A stretch of 15,375 bases of DNA from Pelotomaculum sp. UBA5255 (GTDB taxonomy: Bacteria > Bacillota > Desulfotomaculia > Desulfotomaculales > Pelotomaculaceae), in contig DHTR01000060.1 in the NCBI GenBank assembly GCA_002408725.1, forward strand, positions 29,517 to 44,891, in the 5' to 3' direction. Both the position numbers and the translations under genes were made by a program. The notes below the pieces were generated by a model. It made no database searches. It had not been told where the DNA came from and saw only the letters and a program-made list of their open reading frames with translations. Each line of letters begins with the position of its first letter. Position 1 is the first letter of the stretch. Positions 1 to 6,930 of this stretch are shown one piece after another.

Positions 1-1196
1 GGCCAGCTCTTTCGGCTGGTTGCAGCCGGAAGGATGCCGTAAGCGCCCACAATAACCGTAGGCTTGGCGCGGAAGTCCCGGTGGAAGTGAACCGAACCGT
101 TGTTGGTGGGGATGCCCATCCTGTTTCCGTAGTCTTTTACCCCGGCTACCACTCGTCTCAACAGGTAGTGGGGGTGGAGGCAGCCGGGAGGGATCTTGCC
201 CGGGGGCGTCTCCGGCGGGGCAAAACAGAATATATCCGTGGAGGCAAGTACTTTCGCTCCCTGGCCGGTTCCCACGATGTCCCGGAAAACACCGCCGCTG
301 CCGGTCATTGCTCCGCCGTAAGGCTCAATAGCTGATGGCGAGTTGTGCGTTTCAACTTTGCCGCAGATGGCCATGCCGTCAAAAAATTCAATAACGCCGG
401 AGTTGTCCACGAAAGCCGACAGGACCAGCGGATGCCCAACCTCTTCCGTGGCGTCCTTCAAGCGCCTGAAAAGCGGCTTTTTCTCTTTTCCATCTACAAT
501 CAGTTTGGCCTTGAATGTTTTGTGGACGCAGTGCTCAGACCAGGTCTGGGCAATGATCTCGATTTCACAGTCGGTGGCGTCACGTCCAATGCGGCTAAAG
601 TACTCCTGGACGACCTTCATTTCCTCCAGGTTCAAAAAAAGCTTGTCCCGGCTCAGGTCGAGCAGCTCGGTGTTGTTCATCTTCCGGATCGGAATCACTT
701 CGGTACGACCGGGTGTCCCCTGGATAATCAGAGTTTTGGGGCTTTCCCTGACGACGTACTCCACGGTTACGTTAACCAGCAAGCTGTTCACGATCCGGTC
801 GATATCGGATCCGGTAATGTTTTTGCCGTAAAAACCGTAGATCCAACTGGAGTCGGCAGCAACAAGGCCCTTGACTCCCAGGTCCGCAGCCGATTTGATC
901 AGGGACGCGGCCTCCGGGTTCATGACCCCCGGTTTGTAGGCTACCTCCAGAGCAACTGCAGCATCCTCAAGGACGGGGCCATTGACCTGATAGTCTTGAA
1001 ATACATCCTCGGCCAGCAGTTTTTGGGCCAGGTAGGCGGCATCCTCGCTGCCAATGCCCTCAAAACGAAAAACCCGGGCAGTCCTGACTTTTTCTACGCT
1101 TTGGATACCCAGGGCGTGGTTAATATCATAAAGGACTTCTTCTCCCTTGCTGTCGGTTATTCCCGGTTTGGTAATAACCCGCACCTCTTGGATCAT
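1..1196 (-). CDS. purL: PurL (FGAM synthase II) with two fused N-terminal PurS domains, C-terminus cut by window edge
   Basis: The protein is phosphoribosylformylglycinamidine synthase, which makes FGAM from FGAR, ATP and ammonia in de novo purine synthesis. The reading frame starts at ATG 1196, nine bases after a strong GGAGG (1206-1210), and runs 398 codons off the left edge. Residues about 4-70 and 82-149 are two similar PurS-like repeats: each has a V-x-x-KPG(I/V) motif, then an helical stretch ending in LG, then a beta strand. PurL follows, with WSEHC at about 219-223 and VETHNSPSAIEPYGG at about 281-295, followed by GSGGVFRDI, the ATP/substrate-binding core. PurS is normally a separate subunit of about 80 residues bridging PurL and PurQ; fused, roughly 950-1000-residue forms are known in some anaerobes. 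The rest of PurL and any purQ lie outside the window. The gene is divergent from selA. Identification is firm; the tandem PurS reading comes from inspection only. Confidence 0.9.
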   Translation of the reverse strand, partial: MIQEVRVITKPGITDSKGEEVLYDINHALGIQSVEKVRTARVFRFEGIGSEDAAYLAQKLLAEDVFQDYQVNGPVLEDAAVALEVAYKPGVMNPEAASLIKSAADLGVKGLVAADSSWIYGFYGKNITGSDIDRIVNSLLVNVTVEYVVRESPKTLIIQGTPGRTEVIPIRKMNNTELLDLSRDKLFLNLEEMKVVQEYFSRIGRDATDCEIEIIAQTWSEHCVHKTFKAKLIVDGKEKKPLFRRLKDATEEVGHPLVLSAFVDNSGVIEFFDGMAICGKVETHNSPSAIEPYGGAMTGSGGVFRDIVGTGQGAKVLASTDIFCFAPPETPPGKIPPGCLHPHYLLRRVVAGVKDYGNRMGIPTNNGSVHFHRDFRAKPTVIVGAYGILPAATSRKSW

Positions 1197-1337
1197 TAAA
1201 TTCACCCTCCTGTTCAAATGGAATAGCCGAAATGGGGCAAGTTTAGTAATGTATTTAAAATATATGACAAGTCTTTTACCATATCCTGCCCTGCCAGAAA
1301 ATAAATAAAAACCGCTGTTCATACGGTTAGAGTAATT

Positions 1338-1367
1338 TTGATTCCTTGCTTCTATATTATATATAAC
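1338..1367 (+). promoter_or_regulatory. SigA-type promoter for selA
   Basis: TTGATT (1338-1343) and TATAAC (1362-1367) are separated by 18 bases in an AT-rich stretch. Predicted transcription start is near 1374, giving a selA leader of about 150 nt that contains the 1391-1414 stem-loop. The match is 4/6 for the -35 and 5/6 for the -10. Confidence 0.55.
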
Positions 1368-1390
1368 ACTCACTCTGATGACAAAGGTTT

Positions 1391-1414
1391 TTAGCGCCGG
1401 TGTTATGGCGCTAA
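1391..1414 (+). promoter_or_regulatory. Stem-loop in selA leader
   Basis: TTAGCGCC (1391-1398) and GGCGCTAA (1407-1414) are perfect 8-base inverted arms around the 8-base loop GGTGTTAT. No T-run follows on either strand, so this is not an intrinsic terminator. It lies in the predicted leader of selA. It could be a DNA operator or an RNA element. In E. coli a SECIS-like hairpin in the selA leader is known to bind SelB and repress the operon; whether this hairpin acts likewise is inference. Confidence 0.5.
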
Positions 1415-1522
1415 GCTCATAAGATGGAGCAAAACCTTACGGTACTTGCTTTTGGTGTGATGCTGCCATATAATTTTAAAAATAGTATAAAAAACAAAAC
1501 TGTTAGCACAATTGGAGGATCC

Positions 1523-2956
1523 ATGGATAAAGAATTGCTAAGGTTGCTGCCCTCCGTTGATGAGGTGCTCAGGGACGACAGGCTGGTTCAAAAGCTGCAA
1601 GGGCAGCCGCGCAGTGTTGTGGTTCAGGCCGTCCGGAACGTCCTGGACGAAGAGCGACAGCGGGTCCTGGCCGGTGCCGTTTCAGAAGGTAAATTGGAAG
1701 GTAAAAAAGAAGGGGAAGACGTTTTTCTGGAGAAAATCATTCTCAAAGCCCTTGATGTCGTCAGGCAGTCGGTTCGCCCCAACCTGCGCCCGGTTATCAA
1801 TGCCACAGGTGTCGTACTGCATACAAACCTGGGCCGCGCCCTCCTCAGCGAGCGGGCCAGGCAGGCTATCAGCTGTGTGGCTTCCCGTTACTCCAACCTC
1901 GAACTGGATCTGGAAACCGGCCGGAGAGGGTCCAGGTACGCCCCCCTAGAGTTGCTGCTGACAACACTGACCGGCGCCGAAGCGGCCCTGGTGGTGAATA
2001 ACAACGCGGCGGCTGTGCTTCTGGCACTGAGCACACTGGCCAGGGGCAGGGAAGTGATCGTATCCAGGGGCCAGCTCGTGGAAATCGGCGGGTCTTTCCG
2101 GATCCCGGAGGTGATGGCCCAGAGCGGGGCACACCTGGTTGAGGTGGGCGCCACAAACAAGACGCACCCGGACGACTATCTCAGGGCTATTGGCCAGAAC
2201 ACCGCACTGCTGCTCCACGTACATACCAGCAACTACCGGATTATCGGTTTTACCCGGGAAACAACGATTAGCGAACTTGTTGAAATCGGTAAGGAGTGTT
2301 CGCTCCCCGTCATGTCCGATTTGGGCAGCGGTTTTCTGTTTGACTTGAGCCGCTACGGGCTGCCCTCGGAACCGACTGTGCAGGAAGTGGTGGGGGCCGG
2401 ACCGGAAGTAGTTACTTTCAGCGGGGACAAGCTCCTGGGCGGTCCCCAGGCGGGCATCATTGTGGGAAGGAAAGACCTCATCGACCAGATGAAAAAGAAC
2501 CCGTTGACCAGGGCTGTCCGGATTGACAAGATAACGGTGGCGGCTCTGGAGGCCACGCTCCGGGAATACCTCGATGAGGATCGGGCAATCCGGGAAGTTC
2601 CGACTCTCAGAATGCTCATTGCGTCCCCGGACACGCTTCAGCCAAAGGCCTCCCGTTTGGCTGAGCTACTGCGCGAAGCTGTTGGGAAAAAAGCGGAGGT
2701 CCTCGTGGAAAGAGGGATCTCTGCCGTGGGGGGCGGGGCGATGCCGACCGCTGAACTCCCCACGGTGGTGGTAGCGATACGCCCTGCGGAAGAAGCTGCA
2801 GGTGAACTCCAAATCGCGCTGCGCCGGGGAGACCCGGCGGTCATGGGAAGGGTGCAGGAGGAAAGATTGCTCCTGGATGTCCGGACCCTTGATGACGACG
2901 AACTGCAGCCGCTGGCGGAAGCGGTGGCGAAAGCGTTCGGTAAAGGAAAGGATTAA
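1523..2956 (+). CDS. selA: L-seryl-tRNA(Sec) selenium transferase (selenocysteine synthase)
   Basis: SelA is a cytoplasmic PLP enzyme that converts Ser-tRNA(Sec) to Sec-tRNA(Sec) using selenophosphate. The 477-residue product matches the usual length of about 460-475. A SelA N-terminal domain is followed by the fold-type I core with NATGVVLHTNLGRA near residues 92-105. The PLP lysine is in SGDKLLGGPQAG, at about K303. The start at ATG 1523 is chosen because GGAGG lies at 1513-1517. An in-frame ATG at 1424 would add 33 residues of low-complexity, AT-rich leader with no ribosome binding site. selB follows after 80 bases, so the two are probably co-transcribed from the promoter at 1338-1367. The presence of selA-selB implies that selenoproteins are made in this organism, although none is visible here. 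Confidence 0.96.
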   Translation: MDKELLRLLPSVDEVLRDDRLVQKLQGQPRSVVVQAVRNVLDEERQRVLAGAVSEGKLEGKKEGEDVFLEKIILKALDVVRQSVRPNLRPVINATGVVLHTNLGRALLSERARQAISCVASRYSNLELDLETGRRGSRYAPLELLLTTLTGAEAALVVNNNAAAVLLALSTLARGREVIVSRGQLVEIGGSFRIPEVMAQSGAHLVEVGATNKTHPDDYLRAIGQNTALLLHVHTSNYRIIGFTRETTISELVEIGKECSLPVMSDLGSGFLFDLSRYGLPSEPTVQEVVGAGPEVVTFSGDKLLGGPQAGIIVGRKDLIDQMKKNPLTRAVRIDKITVAALEATLREYLDEDRAIREVPTLRMLIASPDTLQPKASRLAELLREAVGKKAEVLVERGISAVGGGAMPTAELPTVVVAIRPAEEAAGELQIALRRGDPAVMGRVQEERLLLDVRTLDDDELQPLAEAVAKAFGKGKD

Positions 2957-3036
2957 TAAACACATATGGGAAAATACCTTTTGCAATATAATACGCCCAT
3001 GATCATAAGTGAGTGGGCCAAGACAAAAAGGAACGG

Positions 3037-4968
3037 ATGAAATTGAAACACCTCATTATTGGGACGGCGGGGCACGTAGACCACGGCAAAACAGCCCTGG
3101 TCCGGGCCATGACCGGAGTCGACACTGACCGGCTGAAGGAAGAAAAAGATCGTGGGATTTCCATTGAATTAGGCTTTGCCTCCCTGCTCCTGCCCGGGGG
3201 GCGGAAGGCGGGTATCGTCGACGTACCCGGCCACGAGCGTTTTATTAAAAACATGCTGGCCGGGGCCGGCGGCTTTGACCTTGTCCTTCTGGTTATAGCC
3301 GCTGACGAGGGAGTCATGCCCCAGACCCGCGAACACCTGGATATTATCCAGTTACTCCAGGTAACAAAAGGAATTGTTGTCCTAACCAAGACCGACCTGG
3401 TGGATGAAGAGTGGCTGGAGCTCGTTGAAGAGGATGTGCAAGAATTTTTAAAGGGCACTGTCCTGGAGAACGCGCCCGTGGTCAATGTTTCCGCAGTTAC
3501 GGGCCAGGGCATCAAGGAACTGCTGGAGCGAATCGAGAGCATGGCCCGGGAAATCCCGCCCAGGATCGTAGCGGGTTCACCCAGGTTGCCCGTGGACCGG
3601 GTCTTTTCCATAACCGGCTTCGGCACGGTGGTGACCGGTACGCTTGTATCCGGCTCACTTCGTGTCGGGGATTTGGTGGAAGTCCAGCCTCAGAAGTTGG
3701 CATCCAGGGTGCGTTCGCTGCAGGTGCACGGTGCTAAGGTTGAGACGGTGGAAGCCGGTCAGAGGGTGGCTGTCAACCTGGCAGGCCTGGATGTAGAGCA
3801 AATCGAGCGCGGCAGCGTGGTGGCCGGCCCAAAAAGCATGGCCCCTTCACGCCGGCTCGACGTACGCCTGCTCTTGTTGAAAAGTGCGGCCAGGCTGCTG
3901 AAAAACAGGGCACGTGTGCGCTTTTACCTGGGGACCCGGGAAACGCTGGGACGGGTGATTCTCCTGGATCAGGAAGAACTGGCGCAGAACTCACTTGCCT
4001 ACGCCCAGCTAGAATTAGAGGAGGCGGTGGTAGCGGTCAAAGGCGATCGTTTTGTACTCCGCTCTTACTCACCCATGCATACCATCGGCGGTGGCGTCGT
4101 GATTGACCCGCTGCCCAGGCGCAAACACAGGCGCTTTCGCAGCGAGGTACTCAATGCCCTGGCGGCCCGTGAAAGGGGGACGCCGGCTGAACTGCTCGGC
4201 CAGTACCTGCCCGGGTATCCCGGATTGCCGGGACCTGCCGAACTGGCGGGCGGTACCGGCCTGAAGGAGGAAGAAGTGCTGGAAGCGGCCCGGGAGTTGG
4301 AAAAAGAGGGCTGCGTTAAAACGATTTCTGCTGAGGGAAAGACTTACCTGGTCGCAAATATTGTTTACCGGCGTTGGGCCGATGAAATTGGTAAGCTGCT
4401 GCAGACTTATCACCGGGAGTTCCCCCTGCGTGAGGGCTACCCCAAGGAAGATCTACGCTCCCGCAAATTTCAGGCCATTCCAAATAAAGCTTTTCAATTG
4501 TTGCTTCTGGAAATGGAAAAGGACGGACTGTTCAGGGTAACCCCACAGGCAGTTGCGCTTCAGGCGTTTGACTGCAAACCTGGCCCCGAACAGCTGAAAC
4601 AAATGAACAAGATCCTCGGGATGCTCAAGGAGGCTGCTTTTCTGCCACCGTCCTGGGGTGACCTCTGCAGGGGCGCTGGAATGAGTGAGGCCTACGGGCA
4701 GGAACTCCTGCAATATCTGCTGAGAACGGGGGAGATGGTCAAGATTGCCGATGACCTCTACTATCAAAAGGATGTCCTGAGCCAGGCCCGCGAAAAAGTA
4801 GCCGGGGCTCTCCGGGAGCAAGGTGAAATCACGGTAGGGGAAATTCGTGACCTTCTACAGACCTCCCGCAAATTTGCCTTGCCGCTGCTGGAGTACTTTG
4901 ACCGTGAAAAAGTGACCCGGCGGGTTGGCGACAAGCGCCTCCCGGGCCGGGCCCTGGAGCAAACGTAA
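3037..4968 (+). CDS. selB: Selenocysteine-specific translation elongation factor
   Basis: SelB is a GTPase that delivers Sec-tRNA(Sec) to the ribosome at UGA codons followed by a SECIS element. The product is 643 residues. The EF-Tu-like G domain shows the P-loop GHVDHGKT (about 12-19), DVPGHE (62-67) and TKTD (117-120). EF-Tu domains 2 and 3 follow to about residue 340, and the remaining 300 residues fit the four winged-helix repeats that bind the SECIS hairpin. ATG 3037 is preferred because family members begin with a short Met-Lys stretch straight into IIGTAGHVDHGKT, and AAGGA (3028-3032) precedes it. The alternative GTG 3013 adds eight charged residues. A perfect TATAAT sits between selA and selB at 2987-2992 but has no matching -35, so a second internal promoter is possible but weak. 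No terminator was found after selB. Confidence 0.96.
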   Translation: MKLKHLIIGTAGHVDHGKTALVRAMTGVDTDRLKEEKDRGISIELGFASLLLPGGRKAGIVDVPGHERFIKNMLAGAGGFDLVLLVIAADEGVMPQTREHLDIIQLLQVTKGIVVLTKTDLVDEEWLELVEEDVQEFLKGTVLENAPVVNVSAVTGQGIKELLERIESMAREIPPRIVAGSPRLPVDRVFSITGFGTVVTGTLVSGSLRVGDLVEVQPQKLASRVRSLQVHGAKVETVEAGQRVAVNLAGLDVEQIERGSVVAGPKSMAPSRRLDVRLLLLKSAARLLKNRARVRFYLGTRETLGRVILLDQEELAQNSLAYAQLELEEAVVAVKGDRFVLRSYSPMHTIGGGVVIDPLPRRKHRRFRSEVLNALAARERGTPAELLGQYLPGYPGLPGPAELAGGTGLKEEEVLEAARELEKEGCVKTISAEGKTYLVANIVYRRWADEIGKLLQTYHREFPLREGYPKEDLRSRKFQAIPNKAFQLLLLEMEKDGLFRVTPQAVALQAFDCKPGPEQLKQMNKILGMLKEAAFLPPSWGDLCRGAGMSEAYGQELLQYLLRTGEMVKIADDLYYQKDVLSQAREKVAGALREQGEITVGEIRDLLQTSRKFALPLLEYFDREKVTRRVGDKRLPGRALEQT

Positions 4969-5181
4969 AAAAGAGATTTTAACCGGATAAAGTCTACCCT
5001 ACCGTGCCGGGAGGTAAAAACAGCTGCCAATAAACAGAACTAGGCGGCAATGGCGTACAATTATTTTAGAGGGAAAATACGGTGAAAAGAAAAAGAGGTT
5101 TTTAAACGGCCACCGATGATGCGTCGCAAAGACACGTTGTGACCACGATCCTGTACTGGCGCGCCCTCTGGTTTAATTGCT

Positions 5182-5219
5182 CCCCTTTGTGGAATAATAT
5201 GCCCGACGCAGCAAAGGGG
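5182..5219 (+). promoter_or_regulatory. Hairpin sequestering the ribosome binding site of the flavoprotein gene
   Basis: CCCCTTTG (5182-5189) is perfectly complementary to CAAAGGGG (5212-5219), with a 22-base loop. The right arm is the ribosome binding site for the GTG at 5228. In RNA this would mask initiation. A chance occurrence is possible because the SD itself is purine-rich, but eight perfect pairs is more than usual. Confidence 0.35.
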
Positions 5220-5227
5220 GCGAGTGC

Positions 5228-6373
5228 GTGAACAAGTATGATGTTATTGTTGTGGGTGGAGGGCCGGCCGGCGCCGTGGCGGCGAGGGATTGCGCCAGGT
5301 CGGGCCTGGAAACCCTGCTCCTGGAAAAAGAGTTCCTGCCACGGCCTAAAATATGCGCCGGGGCAATCTCCATGGCTGCCATGAGTCTGCTGGATGTTCC
5401 CATCCCGCCTGAAATCATCGAGGCGCGGTGTTCTGCCCTTCACGCTTTCTACGGCGGGAAGCAAATCGAGATAGATTCCGCACAGAACTTTTTGGTGCTG
5501 GTATCCCGGGAAATTTTTGATCTCTGGCTGGTCAGCCTGGCGCAGGCGGCAGGGGCTGAAGTGAGACAGGGGGAAAAGGTTTCTGCCGTCGAGGCCGGCT
5601 CAGGCGGGGTAACCGTTTGGACCTCCGGACGCGAATACAATGCCCGGGTGGTTATAGGAGCGGACGGGGTTTACAGTACGGTGGCCAAAGCTGTCCGCAA
5701 ACCTTTTCAAAAAAAGGACCTGGCCTTTTGCCTTTGTTCGGAAATCGGGATCGCCGAGCGGGACGAACCGTGGCGGGAAGGTATTGAGGTCCACTACGGG
5801 CTTGCGCCAACGGGGTACCGCTGGATTTTTCCCAGGAGAAACCGGTTTTCGGCCGGACTTGGCGTCTGGCTGTCCGGTACGGCCAAAATCAGGGATGGTT
5901 TTTTGAACTTTCTTCAAGAAAGGGGCCTGTCTCGGGAAAAGCAAATTAGGGGACGCCATATCCCGCTTGGTGGGATTGCCCATCCCGTCGTCAGCGATGG
6001 AATCATCCTGGCGGGGGATGCCGCCGGGTTTGCCGATCCCTTGACCGGGGAAGGGATCCGTTACGCCATTGCTTCCGGCCGGCTGGCGGCCGCTACGGCA
6101 GCATCCCTGCTTGCCCGGGTTGTTACCCCGAATCGGCAAAATCTCGGGGTCTACGAGCAAAATTGGGATCACGGGTTTGGTTCCGATTTAAAGGCAGCCT
6201 TGTTTATAGCCAGGCTGTTTCAACACTTCCCCAGGGCCCTATGCGGGATTTTTTTCAGCGGCCGGGAGCCCTTAGAAGAATGCCTGCAGATTTTACAGGG
6301 CCGGATAGGGTATCGGCAATTGTACCGCTGGTTGCTCTGGCATACGCCGGGACTGATCCGCCGTTCCATTTAG
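5228..6373 (+). CDS. Geranylgeranyl-reductase-family FAD-dependent oxidoreductase
   Basis: This is a 381-residue flavoprotein of the geranylgeranyl reductase / FixC family (COG0644), whose members reduce isoprenoid double bonds or act as related FAD oxidoreductases. Visible motifs are the N-terminal Rossmann GGGPAG with a following LLLEK acidic end of the second strand, a RPKICAGAIS segment in place of the usual CGG motif, GADGVYS near residue 145, the family's YRWIFP motif near 196, and the FAD-ribityl motif GDAAGFADPLTGEG near 264. The GTG start at 5228 follows AAAGGGGG (5213-5220). The C-terminal part, about 310-381, is helical and rich in aromatic and basic residues, which may associate with membrane. 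The substrate is unknown: a quinone side chain, polyprenol or lipid are options. It precedes a small LpdD-like gene by 110 bases. The family call is firm; the reaction is not. Confidence 0.8.
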   Translation: MNKYDVIVVGGGPAGAVAARDCARSGLETLLLEKEFLPRPKICAGAISMAAMSLLDVPIPPEIIEARCSALHAFYGGKQIEIDSAQNFLVLVSREIFDLWLVSLAQAAGAEVRQGEKVSAVEAGSGGVTVWTSGREYNARVVIGADGVYSTVAKAVRKPFQKKDLAFCLCSEIGIAERDEPWREGIEVHYGLAPTGYRWIFPRRNRFSAGLGVWLSGTAKIRDGFLNFLQERGLSREKQIRGRHIPLGGIAHPVVSDGIILAGDAAGFADPLTGEGIRYAIASGRLAAATAASLLARVVTPNRQNLGVYEQNWDHGFGSDLKAALFIARLFQHFPRALCGIFFSGREPLEECLQILQGRIGYRQLYRWLLWHTPGLIRRSI

Positions 6374-6483
6374 GCGCCGGCCCTGGCGGGCAGTATTAAA
6401 GGAAAATCAGGTAATTGACTGAATCGTTGGATGATCATATTTGAAGCGTAGGCTAAAATAAAAGTCAAGGGGAGGGCGGTTTT

Positions 6484-6870
6484 ATGATTAAACAAAGTTC
6501 TTATCAAGCCGGTGAAGGCAGGTTTTGTATTAAAATGTTCGTAAGCGAAACCGACGAAGGTTTGGTTGCGCAGCTCTTCGGGGGCGAAAAGCCGCATGTG
6601 GGGGCTATGGTCCTCAGCGTGCCGGCGCCGGGGATGATCAATCCCGGGGCAATCACTTGCACCACAGTTGTTGTACCGCTGCTGGGGCACAAAGATGATC
6701 ATGTGGCCAAGCTTGCGGCGGAGCAAATTGCCAGGGCGGCGGGTGTTCCTGTTGTCGTGGTGGCGGGTGTTCATGTAGATGACGCCGGGGAAAAGGAGAT
6801 TAAAGAGCTGGTCGATAACTGCCAGGCGGTTACCAGAGCGCTGATCAAGGACCTGCAGGCTGCAAAATAA
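6484..6870 (+). CDS. Small LpdD/PAC4-like protein (putative prenylated-flavin chaperone family)
   Basis: A 128-residue soluble protein. Conserved-looking features are GGEKPHVGAM (about 33-42), a proline-rich VPAPGM, a VVVPLLGHKDD segment (about 62-72) and VVVVAGVHVDDA (about 90-101). By memory this pattern fits the family associated with LpdD, the accessory subunit of UbiD-type gallate decarboxylase that is thought to help prenylated FMN maturation and shares a proteasome-assembly-chaperone-4 fold. No ubiD or ubiX is present in the window, so the role here is inferred at best. The ATG at 6484 follows GGGGAGGGCGG (6470-6478). TTGACT (6415-6420) could be a -35 element but no good -10 follows. 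It lies between the flavoprotein gene and cwlD on the same strand. Confidence 0.6.
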   Translation: MIKQSSYQAGEGRFCIKMFVSETDEGLVAQLFGGEKPHVGAMVLSVPAPGMINPGAITCTTVVVPLLGHKDDHVAKLAAEQIARAAGVPVVVVAGVHVDDAGEKEIKELVDNCQAVTRALIKDLQAAK

Positions 6871-6878
6871 AAGGCCGC

Positions 6879-6907
6879 ACATATTCTAAACCGGTGCGGC
6901 ATACCCT
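6879..6907 (+). promoter_or_regulatory. SigE-like sporulation promoter of cwlD
   Basis: ACATATT (6879-6885), a 14-base spacer, then CATACCCT (6900-6907). This resembles the mother-cell SigE consensus (ATATT-type -35, 14-15 bases, CATACAnT-type -10). The predicted start near 6914 leaves a short leader of about 17 nt that keeps the ribosome binding site. It agrees with known SigE-dependent expression of cwlD in Bacillus subtilis. Confidence 0.5.
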
Positions 6908-6925
6908 TCTAAAAAAAGGAAGGGT
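6903..6925 (+). promoter_or_regulatory. Hairpin over cwlD ribosome binding site
   Basis: ACCCTTC (6903-6909) pairs perfectly with GAAGGGT (6919-6925) around a 9-base A-rich loop. The right arm overlaps the cwlD ribosome binding site (GGAAGGG, 6918-6924). A transcript starting at the SigE-like promoter (about 6914) would lack the left arm; a read-through transcript from upstream genes would contain it. A second hairpin just upstream (GCCGCAC 6874-6880, GTGCGGC 6894-6900) overlaps the promoter. Confidence 0.35.
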
Positions 6926-6930
6926 GGGAA

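Larger units (their letters stand above)
1197..1522. other. Divergent intergenic region between purL and selA
   Basis: This is 326 bases without a convincing gene, markedly more AT-rich than the flanks. It holds the purL ribosome binding site, a SigA-like promoter toward selA (1338-1367), a GC-armed stem-loop (1391-1414) inside a weaker outer inverted repeat (AAGGTTT 1384-1390, AAACCTT 1432-1438), and the selA ribosome binding site (1513-1517). A minus-strand TTGTCA at 1265-1270 could be a purL -35 element, but no good -10 follows it. I found no T-box, PRPP or guanine riboswitch motif and no tRNA. Confidence 0.6.

Noticed and set aside
345..1199. Long plus-strand open frame (284 codons) opposite purL
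   Set aside because: Antisense shadow of purL, which has clear PurS/PurL motifs, a strong ribosome binding site and the right start on the minus strand. The plus frame has no recognisable domain.
1378..1422. Possible 14-codon leader peptide that contains the selA leader hairpin
   Set aside because: It starts a few bases after the predicted transcription start with no ribosome binding site, and has no run of regulatory codons.
1424..1522. Upstream ATG extension of selA
   Set aside because: In frame, but without a ribosome binding site, in AT-rich sequence and not part of the SelA family. ATG 1523 has an ideal GGAGG.
4969..5227. Possible tRNA(Sec) gene after selB
   Set aside because: Checked by eye for a T-loop, CCA end and long variable arm; nothing resembling these was found.
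6874..6900. GCCGCAC/GTGCGGC hairpin read as a terminator for the small LpdD-like gene
   Set aside because: Long loop and no T-run after the stem. It also overlaps the SigE-like promoter of cwlD. Kept only as part of that region.
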